Source: Siniperca chuatsi
Lineage: Eukaryota > Chordata > Actinopteri > Centrarchiformes > Sinipercidae
Length of the DNA stretch: 64,000 bases
NCBI RefSeq assembly: GCF_020085105.1
Contig: NC_058052.1
Location: forward strand, 8,169,733 to 8,233,732
Direction of reading: 5' to 3'
Shown here: positions 32,501 through 46,662 of the stretch, one piece after another
How the letters are laid out: each line of letters begins with the position of its first letter
How positions within the stretch are numbered: position 1 is the first letter of the stretch
Made by a program: the position numbers and the translations under genes
Notes under the pieces: model-generated
What the model saw: the letters and a program-made list of their open reading frames with translations, nothing else
Told to the model about the DNA's origin: nothing
Databases searched by the model: none

Positions 32501-35500
32501 CCTCCGAAGTGCTCTGTGTACATTGCTGAAGGAGGGCCTTTATGTGTACCTTTGCAGATCAGTCGCTCAAAGAGAGGAAAACACGGTTATATCAACAAAC
32601 GCTCTCTCCTAACAGCCCTGTAGCTGGCACCTGTCACTCACCTGGGATTTAGCCATAGATCTGAATAGAGGGAGAATGTTGATGGTTATTGAAGCTGAGT
32701 AAACTCCCACCAGCAATAGCACGGGATCAATTTTGCTTTTAATGATGAAAAGGCTACTTAAACTGTCGGATCTTGAGGCCTTCAGTAATTAAGGCTATAA
32801 ATCATTTGCATTGTTCCTTCCTATTTATTCATAATGCTCCTAACAGCTCGGTTCAGAGGTTTCCTGCACTCTGTTACCACTGGAGCAATTCACATATGTG
32901 CTAGCTGCCAAGGCTAAGCAGCTTTCCTAGATAGGGATGCAAACTGTGGGCTGTAGATACCAAAATCTGATTTTGGCTTCATCACTGTTTGTGTTTGTGG
33001 AGTGGGTTAAGAGAGATTTAATCTTTGGAAATCCTTACCAGGGGAGATGACAAATCATCTCTAACTTGCCGTAATTACTTCTAAAAACTTTTTGTTTGCG
33101 TTACAGTTGGTAAGCAGAGGTAGATGATGAAAGGTAGATGAGGATGATATGTAATGCCGTCATTATACTTGATGTATTTCATTTATAATATCGTATGTTT
33201 TACAACTGGGCACAAGTCGGTATATATATGTGAAACAATGTAGAACCAGTCATGGGGCAGAATTGACTGTCAGAATAAATAAAATAACCCATTAAGAGTA
33301 AACCAAAGTATCTGTTGATGATGGTAGTACTGTTCAGTTAATTGACCTGATTCAAAAAGATCTGCAGCCTTTTGAGACTGATCAAAATTCTTAGATTGTT
33401 ACATTAGTACAACTGAATAATTTACATTCAGAAGCATACATTGTTATAGCAGTGTTGTTTAAGCATATAGTAATAGATGCTCTCATTTCCAGAACCCTCA
33501 CCTGCATTCCAACTCTGGTCCTCTCCCAATGGGGAAGCAGTTTTCTGGGAAAGTTATGGTAGTTGCCCACACAGTACAGTAAACTGATTTATATATGTAA
33601 AAAAACTGAATGCAAAACCAGAGGGCAAGGAAACAAGCAAACTAAAAGCATAAACTAAAAAACAAGGAATTAATAGCTGAACAACCAGGCCACGCCTTAT
33701 TATTAGAGGTTATGATGGTCAGGTGAGTCTTTTTTTCTGGCACACAGCACCAGCATGTCAAAACCAGGTAGAAGAACACACAGCAGCAATCTGCCTGTCT
33801 CCACGATGCAGTACAGCTCTTGGTAATCATTATGGCAGATGTAAAACCAGCTCAAGTCAACACTTTCTGGCATAGAATTATAGTAGACATAGAATCATGC
33901 ATAAAATTTCAGCATGTCAATAAAAATTCTGTGCACTCAGGTACTGTAGTGTGTAGAAGTGTTTTTCACAGCTTTTTGACACAGAATTCAAAGATGGCAC
34001 CTCAGTTTATAGGAATTCAGCTGACGAATGGACACAAAAAAGGAAACTAGGAAGACAGAGCAACAACATTGTTATATCATTTATACCTGACAAACTGTAG
34101 TTTATTGCCACGTTAAGTGCAAGAACTTCTCTCTGAGTAGATCACTTTACAAAACATACTGATTTTGATGATATGTCATTATTTGGGGCATGTTTTTTAC
34201 CTAATAGATAGTAAGCGCTTTGACATTAGTGACTTGTACCACCATGAAGTCAGTAAGATAGATGGTATACATAGGAATAAAAATAACAACAAGTTTGATA
34301 TAAAAGAGTCAAATACACACTCTATAATACTTTGTCTGCATTTAGGCCAAGTTAACACAGAGCTTACACTTTATAAGAACATACAGCAAAGTATAAAACC
34401 CCAATGAAAACCCTCCATGGAAATTAACTGTGCAATCTGGGAAAAAATCCAGTTTAATTTTGCTGTTTGTTGAAACATTGTTTATTCATTACTGGCTTTG
34501 TTTATGAATTGACTGGATTGAAGACATTTTTCCCACTCTGTAATATTTTCATTGAGCAAGTGATACGAGTAGTGACAAAGCCGCAGTGTATCGTTGTATG
34601 TCAGTCAGCTTGTTGTACAAGTTTGGAGTTTCACTCCTTGGAAAAATGAGCACAATGCAAATGAATCGCAGATGTGCTGCAATCCTTTTGGATCCACAGT
34701 CTTCTGAGTCGATTCCACAACATTATCTACTCTTTGTAGTGGTCTCTGAGCCCTTTGTCATGTTAGTTCAATAGTCCTTTGTACTGTAAACCACCAATGC
34801 TCTGTGTGTAATTATTTAGTGCCACTTTGGGAACGTGGAGACAGGATAGAGTTCCTTAGCAGGGTTTGGAACCCTGAAAAGCATGGAAAATAGATTTGAT
34901 CATTTAATGAGACAGGATGTGTTGATTTGAAAGAACTCCTTTCAATCTTGACTACACATTTAATCAACCCAGCAGTGATTTCACACGTTTAAGTGTTTAT
35001 TATTGTTAAACTTTTCAGTGCCACCTATATTATCCTGATGACTGACCAAAATCTTCAAATGCAACCAACAAAACAAAGTCTAGAAGAAGTGTTGGAGGAT
35101 CTGGGGTTGAGTCTATGGCTCACCAGCGTGTAAACTCCTCACAACTAAGCCACAGTTTGGTTTTCCTTGTTTATGATAATGAAATGTAATTCCTTCATTG
35201 ACATGCAGGGCTCTTATACTCGAGTAAATTCTTCTCTTTTTACCATTGCTTCCATATTTTGAAACCATTACTTAATCACATTGTCAAAATCCCCATTTCC
35301 TCTCATCAAACCTACATTGAGCTTTATTTGTGATCCTCTCTTTCTTTTGCCCTCACCCATTTTATTCACTCTATTTCGCTCGTTCAATTTCGCTCCACAC
35401 TGGTGTTTATTTTTTTGAGGATGACTGGATTACCCCTACTGAAATAGCTGTTACTCAGATTTTAGGTCATCTACCAAATCCATTATAGGAAAATATACAA

Positions 35501-38500
35501 ATAACCCCACTTTTCTCTGCCATCCATAGTGGTCTGCTGTTCCTCATCTTGTGGCTGCAGAGGCTTACGGTGCTATTAATAGTAGGTAATCTGCGACAGT
35601 TTTGTCTCCTAATATATTTATGGTTATTGTGTTATGGGAAATAAACACTTCATGTGGATAAAGGATATGGTATAACTTCCTACCAGTAGTAACCGGCTTT
35701 ACCACTTGTTCTGATGTATACTAAACATTCTTGTGTCACATTATTATCAATAACAGAGAGCCAGCTGTAGCAGTTCTCATAATTCATAATATATCAATTT
35801 ATAATTAGCAGGTTTAATGAAACTGATATTGCAATATTAGTTATTAGGTGTACAGTTTCAACGGAAACAAATCTGCTCATTCAGTACAATAAAAGTGGCC
35901 ACATGAAAGAAATAACGTGAAGAAGCAAAGAGCATTGAAGCTAACGAAGTGTATTACACACTTATTAAAGTCATTTTCACTTTGCCTTCCAGACCTGGCC
36001 AAAAACACTTTCAAATTCTCATTGTACTCCAAGGTAGGCTATTTCCTTAACTTTGAAGTAAGCTTAAAAACGTATAGGTAGACAGGGGTGGCATCAAATA
36101 ATCAGCAACTTCAAAAAGCATGCTGCCACTTAGCGCTCCTAAAGCTAATGTCCCCAAGACATTCAGAATGGAATTTATTCAAACTCATTTAGTGGCAGCA
36201 AATTGGTCTAAGTTCAATCAGAAAACAGACTGACACTGAACAAGAAGTGCAGCCTAATTATACTTGTTTGTCAAATGAAAATTTCATTTGGGCAGAAATG
36301 AAACCTTCGAGCAACTTCTTTTAAGGTGAGCTCCTAGTTGTATTATCAGCTAAATGCAGTAAAATCCATAATCATATGATGATAATGAAAATGGAGCCAA
36401 TGTTAACATTCAGGCATTCAATGCCCCGGGCACATGGCGATAAAAATTAAGTACCATAGTCCTCTGCCAGGCACGCTGACACCCGGGCTGGTCTTTAGCC
36501 TCTTAGATGCGTTTTTGCATTTTAAAAACTTTATCAAAGCACTGTTGCAATGTGGAAAATGTCAACGTGAAATGCACTGAAGGCAAATTGGAATTTCATT
36601 AATAGTAAAATTATTGCTTTTGACTGATGTATTACTATGCTTGTTAAGAGCTGGAGAGTGGAACGCTCGTCTATCTGGTCGGCAGTCTTGCCTCTTCTTG
36701 TCCCATGCCATTTGCTGAAAGTTAGAGATCTACTTTCCAACTGAAAAATATGAAGTTGCTAAAGTTGCAGGAAGTGAAGAATATCTAGTTGAAGACATTC
36801 ATTTATAGTGTAGCATTATATAAAGTCTCCTAACTAGGATACATGTGAAGATACTGAGCTTATTAAAGAGAAAAAGAGAATGAATGAACTAAATAACAAA
36901 TGCTTCATTGTGTCAGAACTTTGATATCTGGGTAGTTTCACACTTGCTGTGTCTCTCCCTGCTTTCACATGGAGCTGATGTTCACCTCATGATTGAGAAA
37001 CACTGTGGATTTGTGCTGTAGAGCAGTGAGGTGTCTTCTCATTGTTAAGAGTGGTGACGTCTGATCTTAACTGTAGAGAACAAGTCCCAGAGATCCCACT
37101 GTGGGTTGTATCACAGGTAAATAGACCTATGAAGGTATCAGTTCACTGAGACTTGTGCTCATTCATGAAGCCGGTGGTGTTTATTGATTTACCTTGTAAT
37201 CCTCTCAGTGTCAATGTCGTCAATGATGGAGGAGAAAATGGGAACGGTGTGTCAGATAGAGGACATTTTCTGACAGCAAAACAGATTAGCTTTAATGGGA
37301 TACTGGTATTCATGTTCTCCTGTGGGGTTTGGATATGTGGCACTCTAGTCTACAAGTGGACCAAAATTATTTGCATGAAAACTGTTTGATGGAGAAGCTA
37401 GTCGCAGTACACACTGTATTAACATTTTATAACATTGTATGTGGTAATTTGCTATTTTTCATGACCCATAATTAAGCTAAGAAACATTTATAATAAGGTA
37501 AAAAATATGAATTAGCATTACTGTTTTAAAGAAGTGTTCTGTGGTAGAAACTGGCTACCTTAAACATGTTATTTGTATATCAGAATTCAGCAGATGGAGT
37601 TGGGTGATACAACATGATAGAGTTAGCTAACTAGTTTTGAAATGAGATTCAAAATATTTTTTGAGTTGAAGTGTTTTGGCTAACGATGAGAATTAGCTTA
37701 CAAGCTAATGTTTTCCGGTTGAAGCAGCTTTCTTTGCTAATTTAAGAAATGCATGGTTTTGCTTAATGTTAGCCATGGGCAATGCCTGATATTGTTTTAC
37801 TAGCTTAAATAAGCTTGTGTTTTTGTTTTGGAAAGTTTTCATACAAACAGGAAGTGCAATTCACAAATTGACTCGACACTGTTTCAGTCTAGTTTTCACA
37901 TCTGCATTGTCTTTCTGTGTAACTGTGCATCTGATACATGCAGAAGTATTTGTTACATGTTAGCTTTTAGGTCTATTTTATTTAACTTTGACACTTTTTC
38001 TCAGTGTATTTGTCTTATATTCTATCACAGAGCCACAGGAAAGATAATAAATATAAGACTGCAACAAATTGTTATTATGTTCTCTTTAGGCCAACCATAG
38101 CTACATAGGATATTGCAACACAAAAGCCTAAGTGACATCTTCTAGTTGGCTGTACAGGTTCGGCTTGTTATAAAGACGAATGAAGAATTTATCTATAGAC
38201 AAATGAAATAAATATTGAACATATACTGTATCTTTCCATCCCCTTTTCAATCTGAACATTATTGCAGTGCTTTGATATTCAAGACACAGACGGGGAACCG
38301 TTCTGTGACTTGCTTATAGACAGGTAATTGTATTTTTGTATTAATATACATTGAACCTTGCATTCTAATACAAATACAATGCAATATGCCATCACATAGA
38401 AATATAAACATACGTTACTATAAAATAAATTAAGCAAATAATGACAAGTGCTACATACAACAAAATGCTGAATATTTTTAACAAAATGTGTGGTCTATTA

Positions 38501-41500
38501 GCTACGATTAAAGGGTTGTACATTTTGAACCCTATATGTTAGCAGGGGTCTCTCTTTAAGCCAGTGTCCTTATTAACTTTAACTCTGCTCAAAGAAACAT
38601 TAACGGGAACCTTTCACAAACACAGCTGATTTCACTGATCAGCTGGTAAATTCCAGTAAGCCAGTTCCTCTGGCTCTGTTGTGTCTTTGTATGCTAGAAG
38701 TGGACTGTTAGTAGAGATAGACCTGGTAACAGATACATGTCACTGACTGTGGATAAAGGGTTTCAATAAAAACACCCTTGACAAGAAATCACAGTGAGCT
38801 ATATCTTATGAATTTTAAAATGTACTGTTCATATCAGATTTTAAATGATATATAGTATTACTGGTGGTAACAAACAAAATTTGGCCATGCTCTCTAGCTA
38901 AACTAAAAATCTATCTGATAATTAAGTGTGACATAACAGTACAGCGCATGCCAGTCAGTAAAGCCCATAGCAGTAAATTCCTCACTAACATCTACATTTA
39001 ATCACTGACAAGTTAGATTGCTACCTGGTATTCAGCAGTACGCTTTCTGTAATTTAAATCACACAATGTTGTCACTCTTTTCATCTAGTTTAATGACACT
39101 ATTAATTGGATTTGTAATGATGTTTTAAGCAAACTTATTTCAACAGACATCTTTCAGGCAATGGCCTTCATGATAACGATGAATAGTGCATGTCTGGCAT
39201 ACAGTAGCTGTGGATTAGATGTCAAGGTATTCATAGTATTTGTAGTGGAGCTCTGACCTCTTGTGCCGTATTGTGGTAGTGCAAAATCCTCGCGCTACAC
39301 TGGCAGTAGTGGTAATGGCAAGCTCTTTAATGCAATATCTTTGTAAGTATGCACTTTAATTTTAAAAATTAAAGCTTCTTGGAGACCCCTTTCACAGTTC
39401 CTCCATATGTAGTACTTTATGAACCCCTCAGGTGACTTCCAGAAAAACTGTCACAATAGTCCCTGTAGGAACGGGTTGGGTGATATTTTGAAAAGAACAA
39501 AGAAATGTTCCACAAGGATCCATTTATGGACTGTTCACTGGGCTGGAACTGTGAAGGAGCCTTTATCAGTTTCTGAAAGGACATATACCAGTGCTGGTTG
39601 GCCCAGGCTACTGTGCCAACTTGTAATAGAACAAATCTGTCAGTGTCATCGTCAAATCTGCATGTTTTGTGGTGCCTTATGGCTCCATTGTTTCACATGG
39701 TTCTTGACCTTTGCTGTCTGACATCCCCGACTCTGTCTTGTCATTCTTGTCACGCTCCATTGCACTCAGTTAAAGCAGAAACACCATTAAATATTCCCTA
39801 ATGCTTCAACAGTACTGCTTTAACTCCTGTCATATGTAATGAAGCAGCAGGGTAAGTGACCTTTTGTTAAGTTCTACTTCTCTTCTACAATGGAAGTCTG
39901 TCACTGATAGTCTCTCAGAGGCCTCAGATAACCTTTTGAAACAGAGCAGTTTGATATCATCAAAAATCCACCAAAAAGGACCCTAGCATGCTACAGAGGG
40001 AAAAGTCCAAGATTTCTAATATACCAGAGTACATGCTGAAGTCCTAACAGGGGTGTTACTCTCAGAGCAAAAGAAGACTGTCACCTGACCACCTTACCAT
40101 CTGTTGATAGCAAGTAACTCAAGAAATCTGTTTAATTGAGGTTCCAGGATCAATATGAGCTAATGTGGAATACGATGAGGAAATGTTGGTTACAGCTGGT
40201 ACTTTGTATGACATTGACCATCAACAACTGACCACAGCTGGAGCAGCTACATATACTGCTATATCTTTTTCTACAAAACAGCTACAGTAGTTTTGCCCTT
40301 TATAGGCATTTTTTTTGTAAGTCACAGTTTACTGTTTACAAATGATTGGGGAGACAATACAATATGATATGATACATGCAGTTGATTCTATGTATTTGTA
40401 ACAATACAGTCCATTCAGACACCAGGGTAAAATATGTGCAAAAATGTTTCCATTTGATTCAGCTTTATACAATCAGGTGTAATGGCTGTTAGTTTTATAT
40501 ATCAACGTCAGTGTGAAACTATTTACACAACATGAATTAATGGATGTAATGTCCGGTTCACCAACTATGTTTAACCTGCTATATATTCCCCAATAGCTCT
40601 TTCAACATGCATTTGAAGAAGCTAGTTATGAATATTAACATCATAAAACAATTAACTTCCCAAGAAAGCTAGTAGATTTAATCACATTCTGTCATCCACA
40701 TTTTTAGATAAATTAATAACCTTTTCTCTAAAGGCGTTGGTGGCCTGTGCTTGAATTGTTTAGGTCCCCTATGAATCCTGAAAACATGACTGAAGTAGCT
40801 CCAGTTACAAGAGTCCTCAGTTATCATTAAACATGCCACTCAAAATACAGTTTTTTCCTGAATTTGAAGAGAAAATTGCTTAAATTATTTTTAAAAAAGT
40901 GGAAAAAGTGTTTTTCATGTGGCACATTTGATATGTTGGAGGAACTTTTCTTGACCCATTACTTTTTAGAGTATGAGTATTCATCTTTATTCTCTTGCTG
41001 TCACCTGTGATCTGTAAATCTCAAGCTGTAAAGCGCGTATTTAAGCCAGTAGAAGGAAAGTAAAGAGATTCATGAAATCCTGCATATTGCTTTTGCTATT
41101 GTTGATTCATCTTACGAATCCATCTTTGTCACCCCGATGAATCCTAATGAAGCAGAAATCTGTCACATTTACTCCACAATGAGGGCAGCTGGCAAACTTT
41201 CTCCAGAAAATGAAACTATTATCTTCAACTAGACACGCACAGGGCTCAATATAAATAAATAAAGTCACACTTATCTAGTGGCCAGTGTGATTACTGTAGC
41301 CAAAGCTGACATCCAAATTGACTGTCTTATCATGTCGAAGTGATTTCAGCTGAGTGGAGACTGTAGATGAAAGCAAAATGATCTTTAAATAGTAGTTAAA
41401 GATGGTTGCTCGATAAATTGTTCCACAACAGTTTTGATCAATGAAGCATGCACTCAATGTATTGCCTATTTAGATATGTGAGATTAACTTAGCCTGGCTT

Positions 41501-41684
41501 CTAAATGATTCATAAATTATATTTCCTTCAGTACAAGGTAATGACTTTATGGCCTTTTTGAATTCTTCATGTTGGGACGTATTGTAAATGCTTCAGGGAA
41601 ATTATGGTGAGCTGGAAAAGACACATTTTGAACATAAAGTATTGCCTTATGTCTCTTGTATTTGATTCAGCTTTTGAATTCTAT

Positions 41685-41800
41685 TCAATTCAATTTTATT
41701 TATATAGCGCCAATTATCTCATTGCACTTTTCTTATAGAGCAGGTCTAGATCATACTCTTTATAATATATTTACAGAGACCCAACAAATCCCATTAATTA
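41685..41800. repeat. Teleost interspersed repeat, 'tttatttatatagcgcc' family
   Basis: TCAATTCAATTTTATTTATA followed by TAGCGCC, TAGAGCAGGTCTAGA and CAGAGACCCAACAAATCCC are characteristic of a very abundant fish repeat. A second, longer copy lies in pik3ap1 intron 1. Confidence 0.7.
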
Positions 41801-44800
41801 TGCATGATAAAATGTTTTAATTCGTATTTCTTTATCTGTACTATATATATTTATCCCAGTTGTTCCATCAAACTGGCAAGGATATATTGTTTAAAAATAT
41901 TTTAAAAAATTATACAATAAGTATCTATTCTTGAACCACTCATATGGATGTTGACCACAAGCCTTTAAGCAATATTTCAGGAGAAAGCTTTGACTACCTC
42001 ATGTCTAAAAGCCTATGAATTGAATTTGCCGTGCTGGAATTTGTCTCCTACGACAAAGCCTGTCAGGTGGGAGCTCCGGCTGTAGAAAATGTCAAAGCTA
42101 TTTTCCTCTTTACTAGTCAATGCAATGCTTGTTTAATAGTAATTGGAATCTTATCCTGCTGTTTGCTCATCATTTCCCGTGCCTAGTTATTCCACACCTA
42201 AACTCCATTTAAGTTTTTAATAACATTTTAGAATAGTTCCTATTCAGGTAAACAGAATCTGATTACCTTGATGGATTGAAAATGTATGTCTGACGGTAGT
42301 TTATTTGATTTATTTATTCAAGGGGCCCCAAATGGAGCCACTTTAACTGAGGCAAACAAATGGTTGCTGTACCTTTTCCAAGAGCACAGTGGCCTACAGA
42401 AACTGTGAGATTTTATATTTTGTTAGCCTCCGCACTTCACTATTCCACTGTGGAGACACTAGGCACTAAGAAAGAAAATAATGTCAGCCAGACTTGATTT
42501 GTTTGTTCAGCCAGATTTTTCTGTCAGCATATTATTGTTGCAACATATAATGATGGGTTCCACAAGCCATCTGTTCAAGATACAAAATACTGTCCAGTGG
42601 GTTTGTTTGATATATTTAGATATTTCTAAAAACTGAATACATGCACACTCAGTGCCAAAAGCCAATGAGCAGGAGTCTAAAACTATTCTGTGATAGTTTT
42701 GGATTTCCCTCTCTCCATCAGCCTCTCATTGTGTTAGAGGACCTGCTTTGTAAAAGTGCTTGCCAGCTGCTTACCAATGAGGTTATAGTGTTTCCCTATC
42801 AACTGTAAATTTCAATAATTTGTTGGAGGGGCCTCTCACTGTCAGTTTTTATCATATTATCAATGACGACTCAATTTTCCTCTGCCACTCCATCTCAAGC
42901 ACTGACCCCCGGCCCTATTACAGTCCTGTAATGAAGTGCAATGGAGTGGTAATTGGTCTACATTATACCAGATCAGGTAACATTAGACTTATTTTCTTAT
43001 CACAATGAGCCCTGCTGGTGACTCTCAATGAGAAACCAAACACAGTTCTATTCTTATGCAGGCTATCATCCAAATAACATTTCAGCTAGAGAGACCCTTT
43101 CCCCATTTCAGTTTTCCATTTCAAGATTGCACTCCATCTCTGCGGACTGTGCTTTGTTTCTAGTTTCCTCCACTTTAAAACAGTCTCCCAAACAGCCTCA
43201 GAGGCAGTGCAGATATGAGGTAGAGCTTTCTCAGGTTGGGGAAGTACAGTAAATGAGACGGTAACATGACCATTATGTGGGCATTATTAGATGTACAGTA
43301 CTCTGCTCCCCCTCTGTTATAGCCTCCTGCCTCGGAGTGCTTAGTAACTTCAGTTTTAATATTTTTTATGTTATTCTGTCATTGTATAATTACATGCATT
43401 TCTCTGAACTGAGCAAATTTCATGAGCTCATGAAACTGTTTCAAAGTGCAAAAATGCATTGCCATCAATGTTAAAATAAGGCTGCATTTCTTCCGTTCCT
43501 CAGAAATTGTCTTTGTGGAAATACAAAGTTTTCACCCAGGAGGTACATAATGTGGATGTTAGTGAATTAAATTCAGTTCAGAAAATTGGCACAAATCAAT
43601 TTTCTCAAACCCATTACATTATGTGTCTGTCAGCAAGTAGATTTCATGACTCTGAGTAACAATGAATTAGATAAGAAAAGTTGTAAAATTATTTCTGCCC
43701 AGGTTTAACTAATTATGCAAAATAATGTAATGTGCAATTTCCAGTAAAATAAGCCAAACCTAGTCGAGCAGCTTCATATTGAACCTCATATTAAGCGGTT
43801 GAACAAACATTTAGCCTAGCTCAGGTAGACTTAAACTAAAAATAGTGGTCGGCCTGGTTAGTGGTAAACTGTTAAACCTCCTGTATGTAACATTGGCTAA
43901 TCCAGTGCCAGTATAGCAGAGTATCACAAAGCCGTTAGTCCTTGCGTGAACTTTTGTGCTCCGACAAGCAGAGTCGCCCTGTGTGCTGAAAACACACTGC
44001 AGACTAAAAAGACAGGATATTGGATAACAAGGTTAAAATATAGGAGCAAAAATATTCTCTTATTAAACTCAGGCTGCAGGGATTTGATTTGAGCCAACTA
44101 ATAGTGGTTTCAAGGGAGCCCAAACAAAAGGTAACGGGCCGGTCATGCTTATGGTAGCTAATGGCAGAGTTAGAAGAAATTAGGGGATACTTTTTCTACA
44201 GGAAATTGTACATAAAGACGAGTCATGGATCACCCTGCTCTTCACAGGCAACTTCAGAAGTCAGAGTGAACTTTTGCTGCGGCCATTAAAAGGTCTATGT
44301 CGTAGAAAGAGGTCAAAGCAGAAACAAAACTAATTGTATTATTGGAGAAAGGCGAAGCTGTGTAAACTGATTTCGTGGCTGAAATTCATGGTTAGACAAG
44401 TGAATAAACTCTTGTGTTGTGATTTTGTAACTATAATTAAAGGAACTGAAGATTGAGGACCGGGCAAACCTACACGTACAGGCCAAAATAAACCAAACAC
44501 TAACAAAAAGTTTTAAACCGTGAGCCACCAAGAACAGCTTCTTGGCTTTGGTTTGACAAGTGTCTGGAAGTTTGTTGAAGTAATTCTACAAGAGATGTGA
44601 TGGTTTGGTGTTTTGTTGATGGTAGTGGGAAAAGCTGTTTCAGGTGCTGCCACAGAATCCCATGTGAGCGCTTTGTTGGGCTGCAATCAGGTTAATCAAT
44701 TCTCATACAATGATCGTGAGCACTGATAATTGCTTTGTGTTTATTGGCATTTACCTCGCCTTCCAATTGGTTCAGTGGGTCTAAGCCATGCCAGGAAAAT

Positions 44801-45788
44801 GTACCTCAAGTGTAGCCTCCAGCGCTTTTCACGTGCAGCATAAGTATGTGTGAAAAGGGGTTTAATCTCTGCAACCTGTGCGTAGTTTGTTGTTGCAGCC
44901 GAAAACCACCTGCTCACATTTTAGATTCAGCCTTCAGTCAGTTGATTCAGAGTTGCTCGTCTGTTTTTGCTTGTGTACAAATATCCCAGTTTTTTTACTA
45001 TTTAAATGATCAGTGAATTGAGATTTCGAACACTTATGAATCATCGTCACGTTGTGTCATCACAGGCAGGTGTAGAGCTGCACAACAGTAATTAAAATAG
45101 TAGTGTAGTGTACATGCCATGGAAACTACTTTTTTGTTTCATTGTTGAAATTTTGAGGGCATTACATTACACAAACTCAAAGAAAATAGCAGACAGTAAA
45201 TATGGTGCACTATATAGTAAATAGAGAGTGATTTCAGACACAGCCATAGTATATTTCCCCTCCCAAAGCAAAAACAAATAATCCACAAATTCTATATACT
45301 GTCAGTACCCCATAAATAAGTAAAGTTCTTGTCTTTTCCATTAACAATATAAGTCCATCTCTCCAAACAAGACAGGCTGCATTCACATTCCCAGTGAAGA
45401 TATGTCAATATTCTTCCAGAAGAGTGCAATCCTCCTCCTCCAACAGTTTTCCTCTGTTGATGTGCCATGGGGGTGTTGTCTTTAGTTCAGTCTTCCACAC
45501 CAACTTTATCTGAAGCTGAAGAGGAAGAGTTGGTGTTTGTAATTGTTTTTTTCTAATGGAGTACCTCCAAGTAAAGATGCTCAAACCAACTCCCTGCAGT
45601 TACAGAAATGTTGTTGAGTCTAACCAAATTAGTGCATTTAAATAATGTGTTCAGTATGATGGGATATTACTACTTAAGTATCTTACCACACCTGTATAGA
45701 GGTACCTGGTTCCTGTTTTCTTCTGGTGGTTGTCTGCATAGTGACCGGTGATGGGGACAGTCTGTTGGCTAATGTAAGTGATTGTCTG

Positions 45789-45802
45789 CTGCCCTCTAGT
45801 GG
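45789..45802 (-). promoter_or_regulatory. CTCF-type motif
   Basis: CTGCCCTCTAGTGG is a full match to the reverse-oriented CTCF core (CCACNAGRKGGCAG on the minus strand). It lies 830 bp upstream of the pik3ap1 start codon, at the edge of the gene-poor interval. Occupancy is inferred only. Confidence 0.5.
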
Positions 45803-46130
45803 TTGTATCAGTGTTGTGCCATGTGCTGTTGCAATCAGTTGTTTCATGTTAGAGGAGAAATTCTGGAATCTGGAAATATTGTACTGAGTAATAGTGACGA
45901 TGATTCATCCAGTTCATAGACTCATTCATTCAGTTGTGTGTATGTACTGCATGACTGTGTGATCATTTTCAATCAGCATTTGAGCACACAAATATCTCTG
46001 TGCTAAAGACAAAATCATAATAATAAAACTTATTTGATATATATAGAATCGCTGACTGTAAAACTTTCTCTCGCAACGCACCTTGTTAAGGAAGTGAAAA
46101 AACGGAAATAGCAGGTGAATTGATGTATTT

Positions 46131-46146
46131 GTGTGTGTGTGTGTGG
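46131..46146. repeat. (GT)n microsatellite
   Basis: Short GT repeat followed by a G run, 0.5 kb upstream of the pik3ap1 start codon. Confidence 0.85.
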
Positions 46147-46400
46147 GGGGGTTGTGTGCAGCATTTTTGAGAACAGAGAGACTAGAGGCTTTATGTTAAT
46201 CTGCTTTCATTTCAGTATGCCTTTCTATGTCAAGGTCTGTGCGTGTATGCCTCCAAACTCAGCACAGTAACTCTTAGTTACCCCTTCTTTTTATTTCTTT
46301 CATTTTTGCCCTGAATAATCAACAAATCTACAATGACCTACAAATGACTGAAAAACAGCCGAGGGCGAGTGCAATCGCAGACATTTTATCACGACATGAC

Positions 46401-46631
46401 AGCACTGTGGTGCATTTTCTCACTTCTTCAACAGTTTCAGGAAGTGGGGCAGAGTCACCAAAATCAGGAAACTAAGTGTTGCTCTAAATACAACTGAGCA
46501 AAGGGCTGTAGCTGGTGAAAGCTAATATCAGATGAAGAGGAAAGGAGCTTCAGTAAACTTGAGAAACTAAACGGACACATCTGGGATGCTCCTTGTGGGG
46601 TGATTTTGTGCACTTTTGAGTCTTCACAACC
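46401..46631 (+). promoter_or_regulatory. pik3ap1 5' flank / 5' UTR
   Basis: The segment before the start codon contains purine-rich ETS-type sites, TTCAGGAAGTGG (about 46,435-46,446) and AGAGGAAAGGAG (about 46,536-46,547). These are the kind bound by PU.1 in leukocyte promoters. No TATA box is evident. The transcription start is not resolved. Confidence 0.4.
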
Positions 46632-46662
46632 ATGGAAGAAACCGTCTCAAGTTTTGAAACAG
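46632..46662 (+). CDS. pik3ap1: pik3ap1 coding exon 1
   Basis: 31 nt: ACCATGG Kozak context, MEETVSSFET plus one base, and donor GTAATT. Short first coding exon; no earlier in-frame exon is visible. Confidence 0.8.

Larger units (their letters stand above)
24961..46400. other. Large intergenic interval between fam204a and pik3ap1
   Basis: About 21 kb without a recognisable exon on either strand. The features I could support are listed separately: the repeats at 25,851, 29,352 and 41,685, and the motif at 45,789. Elsewhere I see only AT-rich unique-looking sequence. Two parts (26,540-28,330 and 31,600-32,360) look compositionally like conserved regulatory DNA. Confidence 0.6.

Noticed and set aside
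39419..39801. Overlapping open frames with a VPQGSI-like word near 39,510, possible LINE reverse transcriptase
   Set aside because: Only about seven residues match the motif, and the flanks show no LINE context, unlike the clear fragment at 17,095.
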